Below, piece by piece: positions 27,540 through 36,631 of a stretch of DNA of 64,000 nt; within the stretch, counting starts at the first letter, position 1, and each line of letters begins with the position of its first letter. The position numbers were made by a program, and so were the translations under genes. The DNA lies in contig CAWKGC010000019.1 of assembly GCA_963849005.1 (NCBI GenBank), forward strand, positions 434,001-498,000. Direction: 5' to 3'. The notes under the pieces were generated by a model. That model made no database searches. It was given only the letters and a program-made list of their open reading frames with translations, and was not told the origin of the DNA. Origin of the DNA: CAWKGC01 sp963849005 (GTDB lineage Bacteria > Pseudomonadota > Gammaproteobacteria > Burkholderiales > Usitatibacteraceae).

Positions 27540-27654
27540 GCTGCTCTCCTTGAAAATGAGTTACGAAGATGTGAAGGGTGGAAGGTCGCTGCGCAAAGCT
27601 TGCCGCTCAATTATGTCCGACGCGGGCCGGATGGCGCAAAACCGGGCGCCGGCA

Positions 27655-28047
27655 TCAGTCGTGGACGAAGGCGTCGGCCTCGATCTCCACCACCATCTCG
27701 GGATCCACTAGGCCGGTCACCTCGACCATCGTGGTCACCGGGCGGATGGCGCCGAAGAACTCGCCGTGGACGCGGCCGATCTCCTCCCACTGCAGGATGT
27801 CGGTGACGAAGATGCGCGTGCGCACCACGTGGCGCATCCCGGCGCCCGCGCCCTTCAGCGCGCGTTCGATGTTGGCGAGCGCCTGGCGCGTCTGCGCGGC
27901 GGCGTCGCCCGCGCCGACGATCTTGCCGTCCTCGCCGGTCGCGGTCGTCCCCGCCACCCAGACCTGCGCGCCGATGCGCACCGCGCGCGAGTAGCCGACG
28001 ATCGGCTCCCAAGGCGCGCCGCTGGCGAAGTTCGTGCGTTCGGCCAT
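27655..28047 (-). CDS. RidA family protein
   Basis: 130 residues. RidA/YjgF fold: RIGAQVWVAGTTATGEDGKI, QTRQALANIERALKGAGAGM, VVRTRIFVTDILQWEEIG and the terminal VEIEADAFVHD. The arginine that binds the substrate carboxylate in active RidA proteins is present in VVRTRIF. Hydrolyses reactive enamines/imines from PLP enzymes, or belongs to a Rid subgroup with another role. It sits 14 nt after the DppC-type permease, an unusual companion that suggests the imported compound yields an imine. Confidence 0.85.
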   Translation of the reverse strand: MAERTNFASGAPWEPIVGYSRAVRIGAQVWVAGTTATGEDGKIVGAGDAAAQTRQALANIERALKGAGAGMRHVVRTRIFVTDILQWEEIGRVHGEFFGAIRPVTTMVEVTGLVDPEMVVEIEADAFVHD

Positions 28048-28061
28048 TGCGGTTCCCTTCC

Positions 28062-28976
28062 TCAGCGAAGTTTCGGGTTGAGCGCGTCGCGAAGCCAGTC
28101 GCCCAGCAGGTTCATCGACAGCACCATGATCACCAGCCACGCGCCCGGGAACACTGTGATCCACCATTCCCCGGAGAACAGGAAATCGTTGCCGATGCGG
28201 ATCAAGGTGCCGAGCGAAGGCTGGGTCGGCGGCACGCCCACGCCGAGAAACGACAGCGTGGCCTCGGTGATGATCGCGGTGCCGATGTTGAGCGTGGCGA
28301 GCACCAGCACGGGCCCCATGACGTTGGGCAGCACGTGGCGGAACATGATCGCGATCGGGTGGCGGCCGATGACGCGCGCCGCCTGCACGTATTCCTTGTT
28401 GCGCTCCACCAGCGTCGAGCCGCGCACGGTGCGCGCGTACTGCACCCAGCTGGCGGCGGCAATGGCGAAGATCAGCACGTAAACGGCGAGCTGGTCGTGG
28501 CCTTCGCGGCCCACCACCGCGCGCGCCACGCCGTCGATGAGCAGCGCGATCAGGATCGCGGGGAAGGAGAGCTGCACGTCGGCGATGCGCATGATGAGCG
28601 CGTCGAGCTTGCCGCCGACGTACCCGGAGAGCAGCCCCATCGCCACGCCGAACACCAGCGCGAGCGCCACCGCGCACAGCCCCACCAGCAGCGACACGCG
28701 CGAGCCGAACATGATCGCGGAGAGCACGTCGCGCCCCTGGTCGTCGGTGCCGAGCAGGAACCCGGGCTTGCCGCCTTCGCTCCACATGGGCGGCGTGAAG
28801 GCATCGAGCAGGTTGAGCGTCTTCAGGTCGAAGGGGTTGTGCGGCGCGATCCAGGGCGCGAATACCGCCGAAAGTATGCACACGAGCGTGGTGATGGCGG
28901 CGACGATCACCAGCGGGGAATGCCTGAAGCTGAAGAAGATGTCGCCGTCGAAGAAGCGGCGCAGCGCGGCGACCAT
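28062..28976 (-). CDS. peptide ABC transporter permease, DppC type
   Basis: 304 residues. N-terminal OppC-type domain (FSFRHSPLVIVAAITTLVCI), the conserved LLGTDDQGRDVLSAIMFGSR, six membrane helices, and the EAA loop near VIGRHPIAIMFRHVLPNV that contacts the ATPase. It forms the membrane channel with the DppB-type permease encoded 1 nt upstream. Intact. Confidence 0.92.
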   Translation of the reverse strand: MVAALRRFFDGDIFFSFRHSPLVIVAAITTLVCILSAVFAPWIAPHNPFDLKTLNLLDAFTPPMWSEGGKPGFLLGTDDQGRDVLSAIMFGSRVSLLVGLCAVALALVFGVAMGLLSGYVGGKLDALIMRIADVQLSFPAILIALLIDGVARAVVGREGHDQLAVYVLIFAIAAASWVQYARTVRGSTLVERNKEYVQAARVIGRHPIAIMFRHVLPNVMGPVLVLATLNIGTAIITEATLSFLGVGVPPTQPSLGTLIRIGNDFLFSGEWWITVFPGAWLVIMVLSMNLLGDWLRDALNPKLR

Positions 28977-28977
28977 C

Positions 28978-29964
28978 CTAGTGCCCTCCGGCGGAAGCGC
29001 GATCGGCGCGCAGGCGCGGATCGACGCGGTAGTAGAGCAGGTCCACCACCAGGTTGATGACGACGAAGATGAGGCCGATCAGGCAAAGGTACGCCGCCAT
29101 CACCGGGATGTCGGCGAACTGCACCGCCTGGATGAACAGCAGGCCCATGCCCGGCCACTGGAACACCGTCTCGGTGATGATCGCGAACGCGATGATCGCG
29201 CCGAGCTGCAGCCCGACGATGGTGATCACCGGCACCAGCGTGTTCTTGAGCGCGTGGCCGAAATGCACGGAGCGGTTGGTCAGCCCGCGCGCGCGCGCGA
29301 ACTTGATGTAGTCGGTGCGCAGGACTTCCAGCATCTCGGAGCGCACCAGCCGCATGATCAGGGTCAGCTGGAAGAGGCCCAGCGTGATCGAGGGCAGGAT
29401 CAGCGCCTTCAGCCCGCCGGTGGTCAGGAGCCCCGTGGACCACAGGCCCAGCTTCACGGTTTCGCCGCGGCCGAACGAAGGCAGCACGCCCAGCCAGACG
29501 GCGAAGATGAGGATCAGGAAGATGCCGATGAGGAAGGTCGGCAGCGACACGCCGATGAGGGACGCCGTGAGCAGGAAGCGCGAGACCCAGGAATCGCGCC
29601 TGAGCGCGGTGTACACGCCCATCGGGATGCCGACGAAGAGCGCGATCAGCGCGGCGCACGCCGCCAGCTCGAGCGTCGCGGGGAGCCGCTCGACCAGCAG
29701 CGTGGACACGGGGCGCCCGAGGCGAAGCGAGATGCCGAAGTTGCCCTGCACCGCGTTGCCGATGAAGGTGATGAACTGCACGTAGAAGGGCTTGTCGAGG
29801 CCGAGCGACTGGCGCATCGCCTCGCGGTCCGCGCCGGTGGCCTCCGGCGGCAGCATCAGCGCCACCGGGTCGCCGACGAAATTGAACAGCGAGAAGGCGA
29901 TCAGGCCGACCACGAGCATCACGAGGACGCCCTGCATCAGGCGGCGGATGATGAATGCGAACAT
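28978..29964 (-). CDS. peptide ABC transporter permease, DppB type
   Basis: 328 residues. DppB/OppB-type inner-membrane permease: first helix FAFIIRRLMQGVLVMLVVGL, periplasmic LGLDKPFYVQFITFIGNAVQ, and the EAA-like YIKFARARGLTNRSVHFGHA. Six membrane helices. It begins 4 nt after the binding protein gene and pairs with the DppC-type protein. Intact. Confidence 0.92.
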   Translation of the reverse strand: MFAFIIRRLMQGVLVMLVVGLIAFSLFNFVGDPVALMLPPEATGADREAMRQSLGLDKPFYVQFITFIGNAVQGNFGISLRLGRPVSTLLVERLPATLELAACAALIALFVGIPMGVYTALRRDSWVSRFLLTASLIGVSLPTFLIGIFLILIFAVWLGVLPSFGRGETVKLGLWSTGLLTTGGLKALILPSITLGLFQLTLIMRLVRSEMLEVLRTDYIKFARARGLTNRSVHFGHALKNTLVPVITIVGLQLGAIIAFAIITETVFQWPGMGLLFIQAVQFADIPVMAAYLCLIGLIFVVINLVVDLLYYRVDPRLRADRASAGGH

Positions 29965-29968
29965 GCGG

Positions 29969-31579
29969 TCAGTCTACCCGAGCGCGGAAGAAGTACACCG
30001 TGTTCACCGGCGAGAACCAGGCGGAGACGTTGCTGCGCATGATCCACGGGATGATCGGCTGGTGGATGGCGGTGATCGGGAGTTCGGCGTTCGCCAGCAA
30101 CATGGCCTCGCGGATCGCCGCGTCGCGCTTCTTCACGTCCGGCTCGCTGCGGATCGCCGCGAGCAGGCGGTCCATCTTCGCGTTCGACCAGCGCCCCATG
30201 TTGAAGTCGCCTTCGCCCTTGCCCGTGACGGTGTGCAGGAGGGCTTGCAGGGTGTAGAGCGCGTCCGAGGTGACGGCGCCGCCCCACGAGAGGAGATAGA
30301 AGCTGGTGTCGTACTTCTCGATCTTGGGGAAGTAGTTCGACTGCGGCACGATGTTGGGCCGGGCGCGGATGCCGACCTGCGCCAGCATCACCGCGACCGC
30401 CTGGCAGATGTCCGCCGCGGGCTGGATGTTGCCGCAGTCGAGCGTGACGTCGAAGCCTTCCGCATAGCCCGCTTCGGCCAGGAGCCTCTTCGCCTTTTCG
30501 CGGTCGTAGGGCACGGGCCTGTCGGCGTCCGCCGCGTAGCCCTGCAGCCCGGGCGTGAGGATCGAGCCGTTGGGCCGGGAAAAGCCGCGCATCACCTTCA
30601 GCTTGATCGCCTCGGCGTCGATGGCGTGCGCGACGGCCTGGCGCACCCGCAGGTCCTTGAAGGGGTTCTTCCCCTTGACGCTCGAATAGAGCAGCTCGTC
30701 GCGGTAGGTGTCGAAGGCGAGGTACTGCACGCGCAGCTCGCCGCCTTCCTGCACCTTGATGCCCGGCGCGCTCTTCATGCGCTGCACGTCCTGCGTCGGC
30801 GGGTCGAGCACGAAATCGACCTCGCCCGAGAGCAGCGCCGCCATGCGCGTGGCGTTGGACTTGATCGGCAGCATCACCACTTCGTCGATGTTGCCCTCGT
30901 TCACGCCGGCCTTGCTGCCCCACCAGTCCTGGTGCGCGACGAGGACCGTCTTCACGTCGGGCGAGCGCTCCTTCAGCTTGAAGGCGCCGGTGCCGTTGGC
31001 GTTGCGCGCGGCGTAGGTGTCCTCCTTCGCGGTGTAGTCCTGCGGCCGCTGCGCGCCGTTTTTCTCGCTCCAGGCCTTGTTCATGATGCGAAAACTCGTG
31101 AGGTGCGAGAGCAGGACCGGGTTGGGCTCCTTCAGCACCAGGTCCACCGTCAGGCCGTCGACCTTGACCGCCTTCTCCACGCCCTGCAGCGACACTCTCC
31201 ACTGCGAGGTGGGCGAGAGCGCGCGCTCCACCGAGAACACCACGTCGTCGGCGCTGAGCACGGAGCCGTCGTGGAAGCGCACGCCTTCGCGCAGCCTGAA
31301 GCGCCAGGTGCGCTCGTTTGGTTGCGTCCAGGACGTGGCCAGCCACGGGATGACCTTCCAGTCCTTGTCGCGCCATACCAGCGTCTCGTACAGGTTGCCG
31401 GTGACGCGCGAGGTCGAGAGCAGGTTCGCCGAGTGCGGGTCGAGCGTCTGCGGGTCGTCCTGGCTCGCGTAGCGCAGCGTCTTCGCGCAGGCGACCAGGG
31501 GCAGCAGCGCGAGCAGCAACGCGCCGGCGCGGCGTCCCCAAGCGAGAGGGGCGGCCGGAGCCGCCCCTCGCTTCGTCAC
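29969..31579 (-). CDS. family 5 extracellular solute-binding protein (first copy)
   Basis: About 536 residues. Signal sequence (AGALLLALLPLVACA) and the SBP_bac_5 fold: KTLRYASQDDPQTLDPHSAN, FHDGSVLSADDVVFSVERAL, RMAALLSGEVDFVLDPP, KGKNPFKDLRVRQAVAHAID. Periplasmic receptor of the downstream permeases, probably for peptides or similar cationic/nitrogenous compounds. The GTG start at 31579 overlaps the stop of the next binding protein (GTGA), but a strong hairpin lies within the first 13 codons, so a later start cannot be excluded. Frame intact. Confidence 0.85.
   Translation of the reverse strand: MTKRGAAPAAPLAWGRRAGALLLALLPLVACAKTLRYASQDDPQTLDPHSANLLSTSRVTGNLYETLVWRDKDWKVIPWLATSWTQPNERTWRFRLREGVRFHDGSVLSADDVVFSVERALSPTSQWRVSLQGVEKAVKVDGLTVDLVLKEPNPVLLSHLTSFRIMNKAWSEKNGAQRPQDYTAKEDTYAARNANGTGAFKLKERSPDVKTVLVAHQDWWGSKAGVNEGNIDEVVMLPIKSNATRMAALLSGEVDFVLDPPTQDVQRMKSAPGIKVQEGGELRVQYLAFDTYRDELLYSSVKGKNPFKDLRVRQAVAHAIDAEAIKLKVMRGFSRPNGSILTPGLQGYAADADRPVPYDREKAKRLLAEAGYAEGFDVTLDCGNIQPAADICQAVAVMLAQVGIRARPNIVPQSNYFPKIEKYDTSFYLLSWGGAVTSDALYTLQALLHTVTGKGEGDFNMGRWSNAKMDRLLAAIRSEPDVKKRDAAIREAMLLANAELPITAIHQPIIPWIMRSNVSAWFSPVNTVYFFRARVD
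31540..31573 (-). promoter_or_regulatory. strong hairpin at the junction of two binding-protein genes
   Basis: Stem AAGCGAGGGGCGGC / GCCGCCCCTCTCGCTT with a TCCG loop and a two-base bulge, 3-37 nt after the stop of the upstream binding protein on the minus strand. No T-run follows, so full termination is unlikely. Its place suggests partial termination or mRNA stabilisation, giving more of the first binding protein than of the rest of the operon. Confidence 0.55.
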
Positions 31580-33158
31580 TTGACCGTGACCCACTTGACC
31601 GTGAGGCGGTTGTCGGCGCGATGCACGACCGTCACGTTGGCGCCCATCGCCCACGGGATCACCTGGTGGTGCAGCGGGATGTGGCCGACTTCGTCCATGT
31701 GGATCTTCGTCACCTCGCGGGCCAGCGCCGCGCGCTTGGCGGGATCGACTTCGGTCTTCATCTGGTCGATCGCGGCATCGACCTTGGCATTGGAATACTT
31801 GCCGAGGTTGTAGTCGCCGTCGGCCGTCTTCGGCACGACCGTGCGCAGCAGGCTTTGCACCGAGTACTGCGCGTCGAAGGTCGGCACGCCCCAGCCGAGC
31901 ATGTAGAAGCTGGTGTCGTTGTTCTGGATCTTCGGGAAGTACTGCGCGCGCGGCATCGCGTTGACCTTCACCTTGATGTTGATCTGCGCGAGCATCCCGG
32001 CGATCGCGACGCAGATCTTCTCGTCGGCGATGTAGCGGTTGTTCGGGCAATCGAGCGTCACCTCGAAGCCGTTCGGGTAGCCGGCCTCGGCGAGCAGCTT
32101 CTTCGCGCGCTCGCGGTCCACGGGCTTGACCTTGTCGAGGTCCTTCGGGTAGCCGGCGACCTGCGGGGCGAACATCACCGCGGTGGGGATCGACAGCCCG
32201 CGCACGACCTGCGTCTTGATCGCCTGCACGTCGATGGCCAGCTGCACGGCCTCGCGCACGCGCTTGTCCTTGAACGGGTTCTTGCCCTTCACGTTCGAAT
32301 ACAGCAGCTCGTCGCGCCACTGGTCCATGCCGAGGAACATGGTGCGGTTCTCGTTGCCCTCGACGACCTTGATCTTCTTGTCCTGCTTCAGGCGCGGCAC
32401 ATCCTGCGGCGGAGGGTCGAGCGACGAAGTCGATCTCGCCGGAGAGCAGCGCGGCCAGCCGCGTGCCGTCGGACTTGATCGGCTGGTAGACGATCTCGTC
32501 GACGTTGCCTTCGGGCTTGCCCCACCAGTTGGAGTTCTTCACCGCCACCGTCTTCACGTCGGCCTCGCGGCTCTTCAGGATGTAGGGGCCGGTGCCGTTG
32601 GCGTTGCGCGAGGCGTAGGTCTCTTCCTTGGCCTTGTAGTCCTGCGGCTTGGTGACGTTGTGCTTGGTCGACCATTCCTTGCTCATGATGCGCACTTCGG
32701 TGAGCTGCGGGATCAGCATCGGCGCGGGCCCGTCGGTGACGATGTCCACCGTCAGCGGATCGACCGCCTTCGCCTCCTTGACGCCGGCGAGGTAGGGCTT
32801 GAAGTTCGAAGTGTCGGAGAGCGCGCGCTGTGATGGAGAACACCACGTCGTCGGCGGTGAACGGCGTGCCGTCCTGGAACTTCACGTTCGGGCGCAGCTT
32901 GAAGCGCATCGTCGTCGGGTTCACCTGCTGCCACGACACCGCCAGCGCCGGCTCGACCTTCAGGTCCTTGCCGCGCGTGACCAGCGGCTCGTAGATGTTG
33001 TCCAGGAAGGCGTTGGTGAAGCCCTCGTTGTTGCCGTGCGGGTCGATGGTGGTGATGTCGCCCTGGCTCGAGAAGCGCAGCGTCTTGGCATCGGCGGATG
33101 CGCCGAACGCGATCAACACCGAGGCGAGCAGGACGCGAATGAGGGGCGTGGGCTTCAT
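31576..33158 (-). CDS. family 5 extracellular solute-binding protein (second copy, two frameshifts)
   Basis: About 526 residues; first gene of the operon. Signal peptide (IRVLLASVLIAFGASADA), then KTLRFSSQGDITTIDPHGNN, FQDGTPFTADDVVFSI, NGTGPYILKSREADVKTV, RLAALLSGEIDFV, KGKNPFKDKRVREAVQLAID and a C-terminal HIPLHHQVIPWAMGANV. Single extra bases near 32833 (ATC-A-CAG) and 32418 (GTC-G-CTC) break the frame; both restore the family sequence when removed. It is closely similar to the other three binding proteins in the window, especially in the NGTGPY and GKNPFKD segments. Confidence 0.87.
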
Positions 33159-33264
33159 GTTTTTCTCCGAAAGGCAGGGCTTGGTTCGTGACGCGGGGAA
33201 GGGGGTGCGGGCGGCGCCAAGTGCTGGATTTCATCGGCCTGGCGACCGTTTTTCGCGGTGGCAA

Positions 33265-33293
33265 ATCATGCCGCAAGGTGCGATTTGCGTCAA
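33265..33293 (-). promoter_or_regulatory. candidate promoter of the peptide transporter operon
   Basis: On the minus strand TTGACG (33288-33293), 17-bp spacer, CATGAT (33265-33270), about 110 bp before the operon's first start codon. An inverted repeat GCAAATC / GATTTGC (33261-33267 and 33282-33288) straddles the spacer and -10 region and could be an operator. Confidence 0.5.
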
Positions 33294-33375
33294 CGCCGGG
33301 GTACTGCCAGCCAGGACTGCCGCCTCGCGCCGACCGTGGTAGCGTAGCGGCCATCGAAGGCCGATGGAGGCAGGC

Positions 33376-34038
33376 ATGAAGGCGAAGGTATCGCTGGCAA
33401 TGGCGCTCGCGTGCGCGGTGGCGGCAGGGTGCGGGCAGGAAAAGCCGCAGGACCCGGCGTCGAAGATGGAGCGCGCGACCAGGGAGATCGGCGAGGCCGC
33501 GAAGAGCGGCAACATGGCGCAGATGGGCAGCGCGGTGAAGGAGATGGGCTCGGCCTTCAGCGAAGGCACCCGGGTCGAGCCGGTGGATTTCCGCGAGCTC
33601 GCGAAACTCCTGCCCGAATCGATCGGCGCGCTGAAGAAGGTCGCGAACGAAGGAGCGAAGCGCAACGTGGTCGGCGTGGCATCGTCGCAGGCGCAGGCGA
33701 CCTACGAGAACGGCAAGGGCGGGCGCCTCGTGCTCGAGATTACCGACGCCGGCTCGATGACGGGGCTCGCCTCGATGGCGCTCGCCTGGGTCAACGTCGA
33801 CATCGACAAGGAGGGCAGCGACGGCTACGAGAAGACCACGAACGTCGCCGGGCGCAAGGCCTACGAGCGCTATTCGAAGCCGCGCCGCACGGGCGAGCTC
33901 GACGTGATCGTGGCGGGGCGCTTCATCGTCTCGGCCAAGGCGACGGGGCTGGACATGGCCGCCTTCAAGGACGCCATCGGCAAGCTCGACCTCGACAAGC
34001 TCGAGGCGATGCGCACGACCGGCGTGGCGAAGAAATGA
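33376..34038 (+). CDS. hypothetical lipoprotein
   Basis: 220 residues from ATG 33376 (an ATG 12 nt upstream is less likely because the signal would be longer and lack a ribosome site). Lipoprotein signal KAKVSLAMALACAVAAGCGQ with lipobox AAGC. The mature part is helical at first (SKMERATREIGEAAKSGN) then a mixed alpha/beta domain (ATYENGKGGRLVLEITDAGS, VIVAGRFIVSAKATGLDM). No family recognised. Coupled to the DUF2189 gene by an ATGA overlap. Confidence 0.7.
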   Translation: MKAKVSLAMALACAVAAGCGQEKPQDPASKMERATREIGEAAKSGNMAQMGSAVKEMGSAFSEGTRVEPVDFRELAKLLPESIGALKKVANEGAKRNVVGVASSQAQATYENGKGGRLVLEITDAGSMTGLASMALAWVNVDIDKEGSDGYEKTTNVAGRKAYERYSKPRRTGELDVIVAGRFIVSAKATGLDMAAFKDAIGKLDLDKLEAMRTTGVAKK

Positions 34039-34823
34039 GCGGGGAATCGCTGCTCAGCCCGCAGGGCGCGCCCCACGAATTGCGCGACATCCCGCCGCTT
34101 GCGCCGCTGCGCTGGCTCAAGCTCGGCTGGGCGGACTTCGTCGCCGCGCCGCTGGCGAGCGGATTTTACGGCGCGATGTTCGCGCTCATGGGCTGGGCGC
34201 TCGCCGCGCTGTTCGATTACGCCTACCAGTACGTGTCGACGCTCGCCACCGGTTTCCTGCTGCTCGGGCCGTTCCTCGCCACCGGCCTGTATTCGCTTTC
34301 GCGCGACCGGGAGCAGGGCCGCCGCGCCGACTTCGCCGCATCGCTCGTGGCGTGGCGCGAGAACCTCGGCGGCCTGTCGATCTACGTGCTGATCGTGACG
34401 GTGGTGATGCTGGTCTGGGCGCGCGCCTCGCTGGTGACTTTCGCGCTGTTCTTCAACGGGCCGCTGCCCGACCTGCGCAATTTCGTCTCGCAGGTGTTCG
34501 CGGTGACCAACCTCGATTTCCTCGCCGTGTGGTTCGCGGTCGGCTTCGTCTTCGCCGCGCTGGTGTTCTGCGCGAGCGTGGTCTCGGTGCCGATGATGCT
34601 CGACCGCGGGACGGACGCCATCAGCGCGGCGCTGATGTCCTTCCTCACCGTCTTCAAGAACGTGCCGGCGATGCTGGTCTGGGCGGCGCTGATCGCGCTG
34701 CTGACCGCGGCGGGGCTCGCCGCGGCATTCGTGGGATTGGTGGTGACGATGCCGGTGGTCGGCCACGCCACCTGGCACGCCTACCGTGAAGCGGTCGCCT
34801 GGGGAGAAGCGGCTAGCGCTTGA
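34035..34823 (+). CDS. DUF2189 family integral membrane protein
   Basis: 262 residues. Begins with a cytoplasmic stretch (HELRDIPPLAPLRWLKLGW) typical of DUF2189, then about six membrane helices (FALMGWALAALFDY, TGFLLLGPFLATGLYSLSRD, LVTFALFFNGPLPD, ALVFCASVVSVPMMLDRGTD). The family is uncharacterised and often lies near respiratory or envelope genes. Start fixed by the ATGA overlap with the lipoprotein gene, so the two are probably made together. Confidence 0.83.
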   Translation: MSGESLLSPQGAPHELRDIPPLAPLRWLKLGWADFVAAPLASGFYGAMFALMGWALAALFDYAYQYVSTLATGFLLLGPFLATGLYSLSRDREQGRRADFAASLVAWRENLGGLSIYVLIVTVVMLVWARASLVTFALFFNGPLPDLRNFVSQVFAVTNLDFLAVWFAVGFVFAALVFCASVVSVPMMLDRGTDAISAALMSFLTVFKNVPAMLVWAALIALLTAAGLAAAFVGLVVTMPVVGHATWHAYREAVAWGEAASA

Positions 34824-35164
34824 ACTGGACTTCGGTTTCCACGACGCGCCCGCCGGCGCCATCGTTGAACCGCCAGCCGGAGAGCGCCCGCACCACCGCG
34901 CGATCGAACACGCGCGCCGGCTTCGAATCGACGATGTCGACTTTGGTGACGCCGCCGCCTGCGTCGAGGGTCATGCGCGCCTTCACCATGCCGGCAGTCC
35001 ACGCCGGCCTGGGCGGCTTCACGCGGGAAGCCCGGGTCGACGCGCGAGACGATCTTCGCGTCGCCGCCGGATTGCGCCGAAGCGGAGGTGGCCAGCCCGA
35101 TGGCGAAAGCCACCAGCGCGGCGCGGGCCGCAATGGCAATTTTCTCGGGACAATTTCCGGTCAT
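34813..35164 (-). CDS. secreted TonB C-terminal domain protein (one frameshift)
   Basis: About 116 residues. A signal peptide (AARAALVAFAIGLATSASA) is followed directly by a TonB-C fold: IVSRVDPGFPREA, then MVKARMTLDAGGGVTKVDIV, VFDRAVVRALSGWRFNDG and VVETEVQFKR. There is no proline-rich spacer, so this is a stand-alone periplasmic TonB-C domain rather than a full energy transducer. One extra G near 35000 (GTGGACTGCC for GTGACTGCC) breaks the frame. Converges with the DUF2189 gene and overlaps its end by 11 nt. Confidence 0.75.
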
Positions 35165-35366
35165 CGTCGTGCCTCCTGGCAGAACATGGCCGCAGTATGG
35201 GTCCATGCCCCGGCGATTTCCGTGAACTGCGTCACACCCGGGTTGCGCCTGCAATGGCCTGGGGTGGCGCCGGCCGGGTGGCGGGGACGTCTTTTGTCCG
35301 GCGGTGGCGGCAGGAGGGCCGGGCACGGCGTAAAATCGCTGCTCGAAAAGCCCGCGAGATGACGCC

Positions 35367-36456
35367 ATGACCACGCCCGCCCCCGCCCACGACAACCCGA
35401 TGGGCACCGACGGCTTCGAGTTCGTCGAGTACACCGCGCCCGATCCCGAGGTGCTGGGCGCGCTCTTCGAGCAGATGGGCTTCAGCGCGGTGGCGCGGCA
35501 TCGCTCGAAGGACGTGATCCTGTACCGGCAGGGGCGGGTGAACTTCATCGTCAACCGCGAGGCCGACAGTTTCGCGCAGAGCTTCGCGCGCGTGCACGGC
35601 CCGTCGGCCTGCGCCTTTGCCATCCGCGTGAAGGATGCCGCGCAAGGCGTACCAGCGCGCGATCGACCTCGGCGCCAAGCCCTTCCAGGGCCGCGTCGGG
35701 CCGATGGAGCTGAACATTCCCGCGATCAAGGGCATCGGCGACAGCCTCATCTATTTCATCGACCGCTATCCGGGCAACCAGGGCACGCTCTCGATCTACG
35801 ACGTGGACTTCGTTCCCTTCGAAGGCGTCGACCAGCATCCCGCGGGCGGGGGCCTCATCGAGATCGACCATCTCACGCACAACGTCTATCGCGGGGCGCA
35901 TGGACGTCTGGGCGCAGTTCTACGAGAAGCTCTTCAACTTCCGCGAGATCCGCTACTTCGACATCAAGGGCAAGAAGACCGGGCTCACCTCGCGCGCGCT
36001 CACCAGCCCGTGCGGCAAGATCCGCATCCCGATCAACGAGCCCTCGGACCACAAGTCGCAGATCCAGGAATACCTCGACGCCTACCATGGCGAGGGCATC
36101 CAGCACATCGCGCTTGTCCACTGCGGACATCTTCGCCACCGTCGAGAGGCTGCGCGCGAGGAACGTGCGCTTCCTCGATACGCCGGACGCCTACTACGCC
36201 GGCATCGACGACGCGCGTGCCCAACCACGGCGAGGACCTCGCCCGGCTGAAGAAGAACCGCATCCTCATCGACGGCGAGGGCATCGACAAGGAGCATCAT
36301 GAGGACAAGCTCCTGCAGATCTTCACCGAGACCGTGATCGGCCCGATCTTCTTCGAGATCATCCAGAGGAAAGGCAACGAAGGCTTCGGCGAGGGCAACT
36401 TCAGGGCCCTCTTCGAGTCCATCGAGGCCGACCAGATCGCCCGCGGCGTCCTCTGA
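35367..36456 (+). CDS. hpd: 4-hydroxyphenylpyruvate dioxygenase (four frameshifts)
   Basis: About 361 residues when frames are joined. Non-heme Fe(II) enzyme making homogentisate from 4-hydroxyphenylpyruvate. N-terminal vicinal-oxygen-chelate domain GFEFVEYTAPDPEVLGALFE, then the catalytic domain. The iron ligands are visible: His in EIDHLTHNVY, His in GIQHIAL, and Glu in GPIFFEIIQRKGNEGFGEGN. Single extra bases occur near 35638, 35897, 36118 and 36211; each removal restores the family sequence (for example KDAAKAYQRAI, YRGRMDVWAQF, IALSTADIF, IDARVPNHGEDL). It begins the Phe/Tyr degradation cluster, divergent from the TonB-C gene. Confidence 0.9.
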
Positions 36457-36460
36457 AAAT

Positions 36461-36479
36461 AACGGGGTCAGGTTACATT
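36461..36479. repeat. single-sided copy of the 5235 palindrome arm
   Basis: AACGGGGTCAGGTTACATT, identical to the outer arm of the palindrome at 5235-5369, 4 nt after the hpd stop. The second arm is absent, so this is a relic or solo arm of the same element. Confidence 0.8.
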
Positions 36480-36565
36480 GTTATTGTCAAATGCAAGGGC
36501 GATGGAACCGCCGACGACACTATTTCGGGTCAGGGCCGAAATATTGCAGGAAAGCCAAGAGCAAA

Positions 36566-36600
36566 TTAACCGCCGATGGACGCCGATGGACGCCGATGAA
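36566..36600. repeat. single copy of the CGCCGATGGA repeat
   Basis: TTAACCGCCGATGGACGCCG onward to GATGAA: three 10-base units. It lies 31 nt before hmgA. Same family as 26075, 38931 and 55287. Confidence 0.85.
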
Positions 36601-36631
36601 TCGGGAGAACAATGAACGATCGAGCAATGAT

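Noticed and set aside
29969..32749. Apparent single giant binding protein on the minus strand
   Set aside because: It joins two binding proteins because an inserted base removes the stop of one; each half has its own SBP_bac_5 pattern and signal.
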